In this document: positions 15,354-24,344 of the stretch, in pieces
How the letters are laid out: every line of letters begins with the position of its first letter
Numbering within the stretch: the first letter of the stretch is position 1
Assembly (NCBI GenBank): GCA_905210545.1
Contig: CAJLXC010000001.1
Span: 1-51,371, forward strand
Direction of reading: 5' to 3'
Origin: an uncultured Eubacteriales bacterium
GTDB lineage: Bacteria; Bacillota; Clostridia; Christensenellales; Borkfalkiaceae
DNA length: 51,371 nucleotides
The notes under the pieces: model-generated
Told to the model about the DNA's origin: nothing
The model's database searches: none
What the model saw: the letters and a program-made list of their open reading frames with translations, nothing else
Translations under genes and position numbers: made by a program

Positions 15354-17726
15354 TCACACCCCCGCTTTTTCTGCGAGCGCGACTTTAAATACCTCGTCCG
15401 CGCGTTCCGCCGTAACGAATTCTATATCGTTTTTCACTTCTTTGGGTATATCCGCAATATCTTTTTCGTTGGCTTTGGGGATAATCACGCGGCGGATACC
15501 TGCGCGATAAGCCGCAAGAGCTTTTTCTTTAAGACCGCCTATGGCGAGAACTCTGCCGCGCAACGTTATTTCGCCCGTCATGGCGACGCTTTTTTTAACG
15601 GGTATGCCCGTAAACGCCGAAAGTATCGCCGTAGCCATGGTAATACCCGCGGACGGTCCGTCTTTGGGCGTCGCGCCTTCGGGAACGTGGATATGAATAT
15701 CGTTCTTTTCAAACGCTTCTTCGTCCACTCCGAATTTATGCGCGTTGGCTCTTATATAGCTTATAGCCGCCCTTGCGGATTCTTTCATAACGTCGCCGAG
15801 CTTGCCGGTAAGGATTATTTCGCCCTTGCCGCGCATAAGACCGACTTCTATCGTGAGCGTAACGCCGCCCACGCTCGTCCAGGCAAGCCCCGTAGCCGCG
15901 CCGATTTCGTCTTTGTCGAGCGCGCCGTCTTTAAGATATTTTTTTACGCCGAGATACCCCGCGACATCTTCTTTTTTAACCGTAGCGGGGGGCGTATCGG
16001 GGTTTTCCGCGTTCTCCGCGGCAATCTTTCTTATAACCGCCGCAAGCTCGCGCTCTAAATTACGCACTCCCGCTTCCATCGTGTAGCCTTCTATAATTTC
16101 CGTAACGGCTTCGTCCGTAAAAGAAACCCGTTCGGGCGTAAGACCGTTGGCTTCCGTCTGTTTGGGGATAAGATACCTTTTTGCGATTTCCCGCTTTTCT
16201 TCGTCCGTATAACCGTTGATTTCTATAATTTCCATACGGTCGAGAAGCGGATACGGAATGGTATCCAAAGAGTTGGCGGTGGTAATGAACATCACCTTGG
16301 AAAGGTCGAACGGGACTTCTAAAAATCTGTCGCGGAAGGTCGCGTTCTGTTCGGGATCGAGAACTTCTAACAGCGCGCTTGCGGGATCGCCGTGAATATC
16401 CGAAGACAGCTTGTCTATTTCGTCAAGCAGAAAGACGGGGTTTTTGCTTTTTGCGGTTTTAAGCCCGTTTATGATTCTGCCGGGCATCGCGCCGACGTAA
16501 GTCTTTCTGTGTCCGCGGATTTCCGCTTCGTCTTTAAGTCCGCCGAGGCTCATTCTCACGAACTTTCTGCCGAGAGCGCGCGCTATGGACGACGCGACCG
16601 AGGTTTTGCCCACGCCCGGAGGACCTACGAAACAAAGTATCGGACCTTTAAGCGCGCCCGTGAGCTTTAACACCGCAAGATATTCTACGATTCTTTCTTT
16701 CACCTTTTCCAGCCCGAAATGATCCTTATCGAGTATTTCTTTGGCTTTTTTCAGGTCGAAAGTATCTTTCGTCCCTTCGTTATAAGGCAGAGAGAGAATC
16801 CAGTCGAGATAATTCAGTATTATAGAATAATCAGGCGAGGAGGGATTGATTTTATCAAGCCGCTTCGCTTCGGACAACGCCTTTTCTTCCACTTCCTGCG
16901 GGAGCTTTGCGTCTTTGATTTTCTTTATCAGCTCGTCTTCGTCGTCCGCGTCGCCCAGCTCGTCGTGAATGGCGCGAAGCTGTTCTCTTAAATAAAACTC
17001 TTTCTGACTTTTATCTATGCTCGCGCGAACCTTGGTGGTAATCTTTTTTTCGAGCTTGGCAATTTCAAGCTCGTCCGAAAAGAGTTTTTCAAACGCTTTT
17101 AATCTTTCTTCCGTGCGGTCTTCGTCTAAAATCGCCTGTGCGGAGGCTTCCTTTATCGCCGTGACCGAAAGCGCGTTATCCATGAACGCGTCGGGCGAAT
17201 CTATGCCCGTGATGGTGGTTATCATCTCTTTGGTTATGCGTTTGTCGAACAGCGCGTATTCGTAAAACACGGTTTTGGCTATTCTGAAATGCGCTTCGGT
17301 AAGCGCGGGGTCTTCGCACGGGATATAAGGCGATTCTTCTACCGCCGCGGAAAAATAGCCTTTCGTCGCGACGAACTGCTTTATTTTGGCGCGAACCATC
17401 GCCTGAACGCTGAGCTTAACGGTGTTGTTGGGCAGCTTTACTATCTGCTTTATTCTTGCGATTACGCCCGTTTTGTAAATATCCTTTTTAGAAGGTCTGT
17501 CTATAAACGCGTTTTTTTGCGCGGCTATAAAAATTTCGCTGTTTTCTTCTGTCGCGGCTTCTATCGCCGCAACGGAAGAAGGTCTGCCCGCGTCGAAGCT
17601 TAAAAACGTATCGGGAAACAGCACCTTTCCGCGAAGCGGCACTACGGGCAGGATTTTTTCCGTAACCGTTTCCGTTCCCGCGGTTTCTTCGTTTATGTTT
17701 TCGTTTATTGCGTTTTCGTTTTCCAT
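15354..17726 (-). CDS. lon: ATP-dependent protease Lon
   Basis: A 790-residue soluble LonA. The N-terminal substrate domain is at about residues 25-220, a coiled coil at 220-300, and the AAA module has Walker A GPPGVGKT at 368-375 and Walker B FLLDEID. The C-terminal protease domain has catalytic Ser692 (KDGPSAG) and Lys733 (GLKEK). CGGAG lies upstream of the ATG. It is the third gene of the uvrC-HAD-lon-ysxC operon, 24 nt after the HAD gene. Confidence 0.97.
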   Translation of the reverse strand: MENENAINENINEETAGTETVTEKILPVVPLRGKVLFPDTFLSFDAGRPSSVAAIEAATEENSEIFIAAQKNAFIDRPSKKDIYKTGVIARIKQIVKLPNNTVKLSVQAMVRAKIKQFVATKGYFSAAVEESPYIPCEDPALTEAHFRIAKTVFYEYALFDKRITKEMITTITGIDSPDAFMDNALSVTAIKEASAQAILDEDRTEERLKAFEKLFSDELEIAKLEKKITTKVRASIDKSQKEFYLREQLRAIHDELGDADDEDELIKKIKDAKLPQEVEEKALSEAKRLDKINPSSPDYSIILNYLDWILSLPYNEGTKDTFDLKKAKEILDKDHFGLEKVKERIVEYLAVLKLTGALKGPILCFVGPPGVGKTSVASSIARALGRKFVRMSLGGLKDEAEIRGHRKTYVGAMPGRIINGLKTAKSKNPVFLLDEIDKLSSDIHGDPASALLEVLDPEQNATFRDRFLEVPFDLSKVMFITTANSLDTIPYPLLDRMEIIEINGYTDEEKREIAKRYLIPKQTEANGLTPERVSFTDEAVTEIIEGYTMEAGVRNLERELAAVIRKIAAENAENPDTPPATVKKEDVAGYLGVKKYLKDGALDKDEIGAATGLAWTSVGGVTLTIEVGLMRGKGEIILTGKLGDVMKESARAAISYIRANAHKFGVDEEAFEKNDIHIHVPEGATPKDGPSAGITMATAILSAFTGIPVKKSVAMTGEITLRGRVLAIGGLKEKALAAYRAGIRRVIIPKANEKDIADIPKEVKNDIEFVTAERADEVFKVALAEKAGV

Positions 17727-17750
17727 ATTATCTCCGGTATATTAGTATGT

Positions 17751-18557
17751 TCAATCAAGACAATATTTTTCAAGTAAGTATTTAACGGGCTTGTCTTTAT
17801 ACGGCACCGTTATTTCGTCCGCGACTTTTTTAAGCTCTTCCGCCGCGTCGCCCGTAGCCACGCCGAACCATTCGCCGCCGACGAGTTTTACGTCGTTCGT
17901 GGAATCTCCCGCGGTAATCACTTCGTCTAAAGAAATCCCGTAATATTCCGCCACGCGCCTTACCGCCGCGCCCTTGTCGCATTCGGGCGAAACGAATTCC
18001 GCCAGAGCCTTATCCCCGTTGTTCACGATAAGCTTGTCTTTAAGCATCGCGGAATACTTTGCCGTAAGTTCTTTTATCTTCTGCGGGTTTGCGAGAATAG
18101 TGATTTTTGCGACGGGCAACTTGTTTTCGGTAATTTCCTTTACCATATCGGTTACCTGCCTGCCGTGAACGCCCGTCACCTTTTCGTAAGTATCTATAAA
18201 CTCCGAACGCCGTTCGTACACGCGCGTTTCGCCTATGTCTACGGCGACGTCCGCGTCTTCTTTTTTGAGCATAGCGGTAACCTCCGCCGCGAGCTTGTAA
18301 TCCATTCCGCCGGAAAATATTCTTCTCCCCGACGACAGATCGTCTATCATCGCGCCCTGATAAGACACGACGAGGCATTTAAGATCGTAGCCGAGCAGAA
18401 TGTTTTTAATCGAATCGAACATTCTACCCGTGCAGACGACGAATTTGCCGCCTTGCGCGATAAATTCGTTTACCGCCGCGAGCGTATCGGATTCTATAAC
18501 GGAACGATAGCCGAGCGTTCCGTCGTAATCTGTGATAAAAAGTTTATACTTCTTCAT
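17751..18557 (-). CDS. Cof-type HAD hydrolase
   Basis: A 268-residue HAD phosphatase of the Cof/YidA class. Motif I DYDGTL is at residues 10-15, motif II is VVCTGR, and motif III/IV is ITAGDSTNDVKLV, with a C2B-type cap between. It likely dephosphorylates sugar phosphates or nucleotides, but the substrate is not predictable. The ATG overlaps the end of uvrC by 14 nt with no ribosome site of its own, so it probably relies on coupling. Confidence 0.88.
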   Translation of the reverse strand: MKKYKLFITDYDGTLGYRSVIESDTLAAVNEFIAQGGKFVVCTGRMFDSIKNILLGYDLKCLVVSYQGAMIDDLSSGRRIFSGGMDYKLAAEVTAMLKKEDADVAVDIGETRVYERRSEFIDTYEKVTGVHGRQVTDMVKEITENKLPVAKITILANPQKIKELTAKYSAMLKDKLIVNNGDKALAEFVSPECDKGAAVRRVAEYYGISLDEVITAGDSTNDVKLVGGEWFGVATGDAAEELKKVADEITVPYKDKPVKYLLEKYCLD

Positions 18558-20382
18558 ATTTAACGAGTCCTTCTTCCGTAAGCTTGTTTATAATCGCGCA
18601 CGCTTCCTTTTCGCCTATTCCGTTCACTGTTTTAAGCGTTTCTTTATCGGCGGCTATAATCCCGCCGAGGTCTTTGAATCTTTCGAGCAGAGCGGTTTTT
18701 TTGACCTTTCCTAACCCTTTTACTCCGTCGAGAACGGAAGAAAGCGACCTTTTGCCGTGCAGGGTGCGGAAATAAGTTATGGCGAATCTGTGCGCCTCGT
18801 CGCGAATCCTTTGCAGCATTTTAAGGCAATAGTCGCGTTTAGAAAGCACGACCGGCTCCGGCTTATCCGGCAAAAAGATTTCTTCTTCTCTCTTGGCGAG
18901 AGAAATAAGGTCTATATTTTTTACGCCCTTTTCGTCGAATATCTCTTTGACGGAAGACAGCTGACCTTTTCCGCCGTCTATGATGATAAGGTCGGGTTCG
19001 GGGAATTTTTCGTCTTTTTCGGCAAGCTTGTCGAGTCTTCTCGACAGCACTTCTTTAAGACTTCTGAAATCGTCTGCCCCCTCGAACGATTTTATTCTGA
19101 ATCGTCTGTATTCCGAAGCGGCTTTTTCGCCGTTTATGAACACGACCATGCTTCCCACTTTATCCACGCCCGAAATGTTGGAAATATCGTAGCATTCCAT
19201 TCTTTTGGGAAAGTTTTTGAGAGAAAGCTTTTCTTTCAGCGATTCGCACGCCTTAACGGTCATATCGTTTTTATGAATAATTCTGTCAACCGCGGTGGTA
19301 AGATGCTCTTCCGCATTGACGCCCGCCATATCCGCGAGCTGTTTTCGCACGCCCTGCTTAGCGACGGTTACGGTAAGACTTTTTCCGTATTCGTTCTTAA
19401 AAAAGGCTTCGAGAACGTCCGCGTCGGGCATTTCTTCGCCCACGATTATCTCGTCCGGAATATCCGAGCCGTCTTTATAAAACCGCCTTATAAACTCGGA
19501 CAGCGTATCCCCCGCGGACAACGCCGCGCTTTCAAACGAAAAATTCCTGCCGCCGGACATTATTCCCCTGCGGACGATAAGCATATTCACCGCGCAATAG
19601 ATACCGTTGTCTTTGCAGGCGAGAACGTCCGCATTGAGAAATTTATTGAGCGACGTTACGCGTTTAAGCTTGATTTTATCGAGAGAAGCGAGCATTTCTC
19701 TGCATTTTAAAGCGGCTTCGAATTCTTCTTTTTCGGCGGCTTCGGACATTTTTGCTTTAAGAAGTTTCTCCGTTTCCGCAACGTCTCCGGATAAAAATTC
19801 TATCGCTTCCGCCACGCGGGCAGCGTATTCTTCCTTCGATATAAAACCCGCGCAAGGCGCGTAACATTTTTTAAGCTGATAATTAAGGCACGGCTTTACG
19901 GGCTTTGACTCGTTAATTTTTTTATCGCACGGGCGAACCTTATAAACGAGATTGATAAGCTCCAGAACGCCGTTCACGCTGACGCCGCCCATAAACGGAC
20001 CGAAGTATTTCGCGCCGTCTTTTTTTATTCTGCGGGTTATCGAGAACGCGGGAAACGTTTCTTTAAGATTGACTTTTAAATACGGATAGGTTTTATCGTC
20101 TTTTAAGAGAATGTTGTATCTCGGCTTATGTTTTTTTATGAGATTGTTTTCTAAGGACAGCGCGTCTATCTCGCTGGGGGCGATTATATAGTAAAAGTCC
20201 GCGACGTTTTTAACCATCGCCATAACCTTTTCCGTTTTGACGCCGTTAAAAAAATACTGCCGCACCCTGTTTTTAAGGTTTTTCGCCTTGCCCACGTAAA
20301 TAATCTGCCCGTCTTTGTCGAGCATAACGTAAACGCCGGGATTCGTCGGCAGAAGCTTTAACTTGTCATCTAAAACGCCCAT
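18544..20382 (-). CDS. uvrC: UvrABC excinuclease subunit C
   Basis: A 612-residue nucleotide excision repair nuclease. It has the GIY-YIG domain (PGVYVMLDKDGQIIYVGKAK) with 3' incision residues, a Cys-containing linker (CLNYQLKKCYAPC), a UVR motif, the UvrC RNase H-like domain (MECYDISNISG, DLIIIDGGKGQLS) for 5' incision, and C-terminal HhH motifs. The start is set at ATG 20382: it lies 6 nt after TATAAT of a near-perfect promoter, so an upstream in-frame ATG at 20397 would not be transcribed. It heads the operon with HAD, lon and ysxC. Confidence 0.96.
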   Translation of the reverse strand: MGVLDDKLKLLPTNPGVYVMLDKDGQIIYVGKAKNLKNRVRQYFFNGVKTEKVMAMVKNVADFYYIIAPSEIDALSLENNLIKKHKPRYNILLKDDKTYPYLKVNLKETFPAFSITRRIKKDGAKYFGPFMGGVSVNGVLELINLVYKVRPCDKKINESKPVKPCLNYQLKKCYAPCAGFISKEEYAARVAEAIEFLSGDVAETEKLLKAKMSEAAEKEEFEAALKCREMLASLDKIKLKRVTSLNKFLNADVLACKDNGIYCAVNMLIVRRGIMSGGRNFSFESAALSAGDTLSEFIRRFYKDGSDIPDEIIVGEEMPDADVLEAFFKNEYGKSLTVTVAKQGVRKQLADMAGVNAEEHLTTAVDRIIHKNDMTVKACESLKEKLSLKNFPKRMECYDISNISGVDKVGSMVVFINGEKAASEYRRFRIKSFEGADDFRSLKEVLSRRLDKLAEKDEKFPEPDLIIIDGGKGQLSSVKEIFDEKGVKNIDLISLAKREEEIFLPDKPEPVVLSKRDYCLKMLQRIRDEAHRFAITYFRTLHGKRSLSSVLDGVKGLGKVKKTALLERFKDLGGIIAADKETLKTVNGIGEKEACAIINKLTEEGLVKYEEV

Positions 20383-20388
20383 AGCGTT

Positions 20389-20417
20389 ATTATACATTAT
20401 TTTTTTTTATTTATCAA
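20389..20417 (-). promoter_or_regulatory. Promoter giving a leaderless uvrC mRNA
   Basis: On the minus strand TTGATA (20412-20417), a 17-bp spacer, and TATAAT (20389-20394), then AACGCT and ATG at 20382. The predicted first base is the A of the ATG, and no Shine-Dalgarno sequence is present. Confidence 0.75.
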
Positions 20418-20459
20418 TCAAAAACGCGACAAAGGTTTTAATCCCCGCGGGAAGGGCTA

Positions 20460-20792
20460 TTAGTAACCGAGAAATTCCACGCCCTTTAACAATATGTCGG
20501 ACAGAGAATCGTTGCGAAGAGAATAAAACACGACCTTGCCCTGACGTTTGGTTTTTACGGCGTTGAGGTCTTTAAGAAGCCGCAGCTGATGCGAAACGGT
20601 GGTCTGGTTGAGCTTTAACAGCGAAGCTATATCCGAAACGCACATTTCGGATATAGACAGCGCGGAAATAAGTCTTAATCTCGTATAATCCGAAAATATC
20701 GAAAAAAAGCACACGAGATCGTCTAAAATTTCGCCCTGCGGCACGTAATCTTCCACAAGATCCTGCAATCTTTTATCGAGCAACACTTTCAT
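20460..20792 (-). CDS. ArsR/SmtB family regulator
   Basis: A 110-residue winged-helix repressor. The recognition part is CVSDIASLLKLNQTTVSHQL followed by RLLKDLNAVKTKRQGKVVFY (wing). The alpha3 region has CVSD, where metal sensors carry ELCVCDL; only one Cys is there (another, VCFF, is earlier), so metal sensing is uncertain. GGGAG precedes the ATG. An AT-rich dyad lies just upstream, probably for autoregulation. No metal transporter is adjacent. Confidence 0.9.
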   Translation of the reverse strand: MKVLLDKRLQDLVEDYVPQGEILDDLVCFFSIFSDYTRLRLISALSISEMCVSDIASLLKLNQTTVSHQLRLLKDLNAVKTKRQGKVVFYSLRNDSLSDILLKGVEFLGY

Positions 20793-20814
20793 TTTTTCTT
20801 TTCTCCCGTCATAT

Positions 20815-20842
20815 AATGAATATATGTATATATATTATCATT
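20815..20842 (-). promoter_or_regulatory. Likely ArsR operator
   Basis: A 28-bp imperfect dyad bounded by AATGA and TCATT with an AT-only core lies 23 nt upstream of the ArsR ATG, inside the expected promoter. AT-rich dyads are typical operators of this family. Confidence 0.5.
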
Positions 20843-20919
20843 AAAAGAGCGGGCGAATCGCGTAAAACAATCGCGTTTTCGGTCGAATAATAAATTATTT
20901 CGTAAAAAAGGAGGCATTT

Positions 20920-21069
20920 ATGAACTCAAACAATATCGTTTTGGTCGCTCTTTTGTTTTTACTTACGAATAATAACACGATAAACACGACTCAGTTGCTG
21001 CTTTTGCTCGCGTTGCTTTCTACCACGACAAACTCCTGTTCTTTTTTCAACAACAATACGTCTAACTGA
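20920..21069 (+). CDS. Small Asn/Leu-rich hydrophobic protein (49 aa)
   Basis: AAGGAGG lies 7 nt before ATG 20920, an excellent ribosome site, and a strong terminator follows the stop. The product has two hydrophobic segments (VLVALLFLLT and LLLLLALLS) separated and ended by Asn/Thr-rich stretches (NNNTINTT, FNNNTSN). This composition resembles short Asn-rich hydrophobic proteins often seen in spore formers, but I cannot name a family or function. Confidence 0.65.
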   Translation: MNSNNIVLVALLFLLTNNNTINTTQLLLLLALLSTTTNSCSFFNNNTSN

Positions 21070-21095
21070 AAAACCGGACGAAAAAACGCAAAAAC

Positions 21096-21135
21096 AACTC
21101 CCCGCGGGCGGCAGAACTGCCGCCCGCGGGGAGTT
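21096..21135. terminator. Strong bidirectional terminator
   Basis: A 19-bp GC-rich perfect stem (21096-21114 with 21117-21135) with an AA loop lies between the 49-residue gene and pfkB. T-rich ends are present on the plus side and weaker on the minus side. Confidence 0.85.
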
Positions 21136-21221
21136 TTCGCACAAATTTTAAAACTGCTTTTTAAAACCTTTCGGCAAACACCTTGGAATAAATTTCGTTG
21201 TATTTGTCGCGATAAAAGAGG

Positions 21222-22118
21222 TTAGTACCGCTCGTCGTGACCGCCGCCAAGGCCCGTGCCGCGCTGACGGCCCGCCGCCGTGCCGGCAGCGACGCTTCTT
21301 CTCAGCAATTCCCGCATAGGCACGCCGTGTATAAGTCCCACGCACGCTGCCGCTATCATACTGTCGCCCGCGCCCACCGTGGAGTTCACCGCAACGGACG
21401 CGCTTTTGCAATAATAATTTTCTTTGCCGTCGGTTAAAACCGCGCCCTCCGCGCCCATAGACACCAGCACGTTTTTAACGCCCAGCTCGAGATATTTCTT
21501 CGCGGCTTCCGCCATATCGTATCTGTCTTTTACCTTCATACCGGAAAACGCTTCCAGCTCTTTTACGTTTGGCTTCGCCATAAAAATTTCTCTGCTTTTT
21601 ATCGCCGCGAGCATATTACTCTTTTCGGTATCCACTATTACTTTAACGTCTTTGGGAATAACCTCTAAAACCTTGCCGTAAAAATCCGATTTAACGCCCT
21701 TGGGCAGACTTCCGCTCATAACGGCGATCTCCGCCCCGAGAGAAAGCTCTCTGACTTTTGCGATAAGCTCCGCCTGTTTTTCGGGCGAAACCTCTTCCCC
21801 TCGGTCGTTTATCTCGGTAAGCATAGACTTTTTGTCTATAATCTTATAGTTTACCCGCGCAGAACCGGCGTTTACGACAAAATCGTGTTTTACGCCCTCC
21901 CTGTCGAGAACGTGTTCGAACATTCTTCTGTGATTTTCAAACATAAATCCGGTAGAAAGACATTCTTCTCCGAGCCGAGCCACGCCGACCGCAACGTTCA
22001 TCGCTTTGCCCGAATAAGTTTCTACTTTGTTGTCTATTCTGTTAAGCATACCCACGTTTAAACTGTCAAGCTCGATCGTGCAGTCTATGCTCGGATTCGG
22101 GCAAATCGATAATATCAT
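21222..22118 (-). CDS. pfkB: 1-phosphofructokinase, frameshifted C terminus
   Basis: A PfkB-family sugar kinase, most like fructose-1-phosphate or tagatose-6-phosphate kinases (NPSIDCTIELDSLNVG at the start). SGKAMNVAVGVARLG is the first signature, NSTVGAGDSMIAA holds the catalytic Asp, and VMSGSLPKGV is present. The end is odd: after RRSVAAGTAA the frame reads GRQRGTGLGGGHDERY and stops. In another frame the downstream DNA gives TSGTNLFYRDKYNEIYSKVF and stops at 21161-21163, the normal family ending. A 31-bp segment at about 21242-21272, bracketed by CGCCGCC repeats, explains the shift. Catalytic residues remain; the last helix is lost. Confidence 0.85.
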   Translation of the reverse strand: MILSICPNPSIDCTIELDSLNVGMLNRIDNKVETYSGKAMNVAVGVARLGEECLSTGFMFENHRRMFEHVLDREGVKHDFVVNAGSARVNYKIIDKKSMLTEINDRGEEVSPEKQAELIAKVRELSLGAEIAVMSGSLPKGVKSDFYGKVLEVIPKDVKVIVDTEKSNMLAAIKSREIFMAKPNVKELEAFSGMKVKDRYDMAEAAKKYLELGVKNVLVSMGAEGAVLTDGKENYYCKSASVAVNSTVGAGDSMIAAACVGLIHGVPMRELLRRSVAAGTAAGRQRGTGLGGGHDERY

Positions 22119-22153
22119 TCCGTTTATTTCTCCGTGTTATATATTTTTTCGGC

Positions 22154-24214
22154 TTATCTGAAAGCTTTCGCCAGCTTTTCCTGTTCGGCAAAAGGCACTT
22201 CTTCATAACGGACGAACTTGCCCGTAAATCTGCCTCTGCCCTGCGTTATGCTGCGCAGTTCCGTAGCGTATTTAAGCATTTCCGCAAGCGGAGCTTCCGC
22301 GCTTATTTCCTGCTTTCCGCCGACGGCTTCCATACCGAGAATCCTGCCGCGACGCTTGTTCATATCGCCTAATATATCGCCCGTGTAGTTATCGGGAACG
22401 ATTATTTTATAAAGATATACCGGCTCTAAAATTTTGGGATTCGCGCGCGGACAAGCGTCGTCGTAAGCAAGCTTCGCCGCGGATATAAACGCTATTTCTT
22501 TGCTGTCCACGGGGTGATACTTGCCGTCAAACAACGTGCATTTTATATCCGTCACGGGATAACCCGCAAGAACGCCTTTTTTAACGGCTTCTTTAAGTCC
22601 CTTTTCTACTGCGGGAATAAACTGTTTAGGCACTGCGCCGCCGACAACCGCGTCCACGAACTCGAATTCTCCGTCCGCCGCGCCCGGCTCGAAGCGGATA
22701 TTAACCACTCCGTATTGCCCCGCGCCGCCCGTCTGTTTTTTATGCTTGCCTTCGGCTTCCGCCGCTTTGGTTATCGTTTCCCGATACGCGATTTTCGGAT
22801 CGGAAAGAACGGCTTCGCACCCGAATTTGCTCTTTAATTTTTTGCACAGCACGTCGAGCTGCGTTTCGCCCTGTCCGCGGATAACCGTTTCGCCTGTTCC
22901 GGGATCTTTCTCCACGACGAAAGACGGATCTTCTTCCTGCAAGCGGTTAAGCCCCTGAAAGACTTTGTCCTCTTCTCCGCGTTTAGCGGCGGCTATCGCC
23001 ATTGTGAGCGACGGCTCGGGAAAGGCGATCGGGTCGTATCTCACGGGATAGCTTTCGTCGGCAAGCGTGTCGCCCGTAGCGGTATTGTTGAGTTTATTCA
23101 CCGCGCCTATGTCTCCGGCACAGATTTCGTCGGCAGACTCCTGCTTTTTGCCCTTAAGGTAATACAGTCCGCCGATACGCTCTTTTTCGCCCGTCACGGT
23201 ATTAAGAACGGTCATTCCGCTCTTCAACGTGCCGGTAAACACCCTGATAAGATTGAGCTTGCCCACGAACGGATCGGCAATCGTTTTGAACACCTGAGCC
23301 GTGAACGGCGTATCGATATCGCACGCTATTTCGCCTTCTTCGTTTTTGACGATATGCACGCAATGCACGCGTTTTCTCTCCATAGGAGAAGGCATTATCG
23401 CGACTATCTCGTTCATAAGGTTTATTACGCCGAGATTCTGCGTTGCCGAACCGCCCACCACCGGAACGGTATCGCCCGAAAAAAGACCGCGTTTTAACCC
23501 GACTATTATTTCGTCGTTGGAAAGCCAGCCTGTATCGAGGAATTTTTCTATAAACTCTTCGCTCGTTTCCGCGGCGGCTTCGGTAAGTCCCGCTTTAAGC
23601 TGCTCTATTTCGCCTTTCATTTCGTCGGGAACTTTTATCTCCACTCTCCCGCCCTTTGTGAATTCGTAAGCCTTGCCGGATATGACCGACACGTAGCCTT
23701 TCATTTTGCCGCCCCTTATAATCGGCGCGTGCATAGTCGCTATTTTTTTGCCGTATTTCGCGCGGAACGCCTCTACCGTAGCGACGTAATCGGCGTTTTC
23801 TTTATCTACGCCGTTGATAAAAATCATAAGCGGCACGTGATTGTCAAGGCAGTATTCCATAGCTTTTTCCGCGCCGACGGAAACCTGTCCGTTTGCTTCC
23901 GCAACGAGTACCGCAGAATCGACCGCGCGCATAGCCTCGCGGAATTCGCCTTCGAAATCGAAAAACCCGGGAACGTCCACGATGTTTATCTTAACGCCGT
24001 CCCATACGGTATAAGCGCAGCCGAGCGACACGGAAATGCCGCGCGCAAGCTCCTGCTCGTCAAAATCGGTCACGGTGTTCTTTTCAGCAACGCTGCCAAG
24101 CCTGTCCGTGCTTTTGCCGTTAAAAAGCATAGCTTCCGTAAGAGACGTTTTCCCCTCTCCGCTATGCCCGATAATCGCAATGTTCCTGATTTTTTCAGCC
24201 GTAAATTTACCCAT
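22154..24214 (-). CDS. fusA: Elongation factor G-like GTPase
   Basis: A 686-residue translational GTPase with all five EF-G domains. G1 is GHSGEGKTS rather than the AHIDAGKTT of canonical EF-G, G3 is DVPGF and G4 is NGVD; these mark the EF-G-like (EF-G-2) paralogue group rather than the main translocase. Domain IV has KHKKQTGGAGQYGVV. Its cellular role is less clear than that of EF-G. It is monocistronic with its own promoter and a leader of about 66 nt, and GGGG lies about 10 nt before the ATG. Confidence 0.9.
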   Translation of the reverse strand: MGKFTAEKIRNIAIIGHSGEGKTSLTEAMLFNGKSTDRLGSVAEKNTVTDFDEQELARGISVSLGCAYTVWDGVKINIVDVPGFFDFEGEFREAMRAVDSAVLVAEANGQVSVGAEKAMEYCLDNHVPLMIFINGVDKENADYVATVEAFRAKYGKKIATMHAPIIRGGKMKGYVSVISGKAYEFTKGGRVEIKVPDEMKGEIEQLKAGLTEAAAETSEEFIEKFLDTGWLSNDEIIVGLKRGLFSGDTVPVVGGSATQNLGVINLMNEIVAIMPSPMERKRVHCVHIVKNEEGEIACDIDTPFTAQVFKTIADPFVGKLNLIRVFTGTLKSGMTVLNTVTGEKERIGGLYYLKGKKQESADEICAGDIGAVNKLNNTATGDTLADESYPVRYDPIAFPEPSLTMAIAAAKRGEEDKVFQGLNRLQEEDPSFVVEKDPGTGETVIRGQGETQLDVLCKKLKSKFGCEAVLSDPKIAYRETITKAAEAEGKHKKQTGGAGQYGVVNIRFEPGAADGEFEFVDAVVGGAVPKQFIPAVEKGLKEAVKKGVLAGYPVTDIKCTLFDGKYHPVDSKEIAFISAAKLAYDDACPRANPKILEPVYLYKIIVPDNYTGDILGDMNKRRGRILGMEAVGGKQEISAEAPLAEMLKYATELRSITQGRGRFTGKFVRYEEVPFAEQEKLAKAFR

Positions 24215-24286
24215 ATTCAGTTATCCCCCATAATATCAGTCCGATCCGTGCGGACAAAACGACCCGCTTTCGGATCTCTTATCGTT

Positions 24287-24315
24287 ATTATACTATACGC
24301 GAAAGGATTTTTCAA
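24287..24315 (-). promoter_or_regulatory. Promoter of the EF-G-like gene
   Basis: On the minus strand TTGAAA (24310-24315), a 17-bp spacer, and TATAAT (24287-24292). Predicted start is near 24280, giving a leader of about 66 nt. Confidence 0.7.
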
Positions 24316-24344
24316 GAAAGTTTTAAAAATTCTTTTTATTTTTT

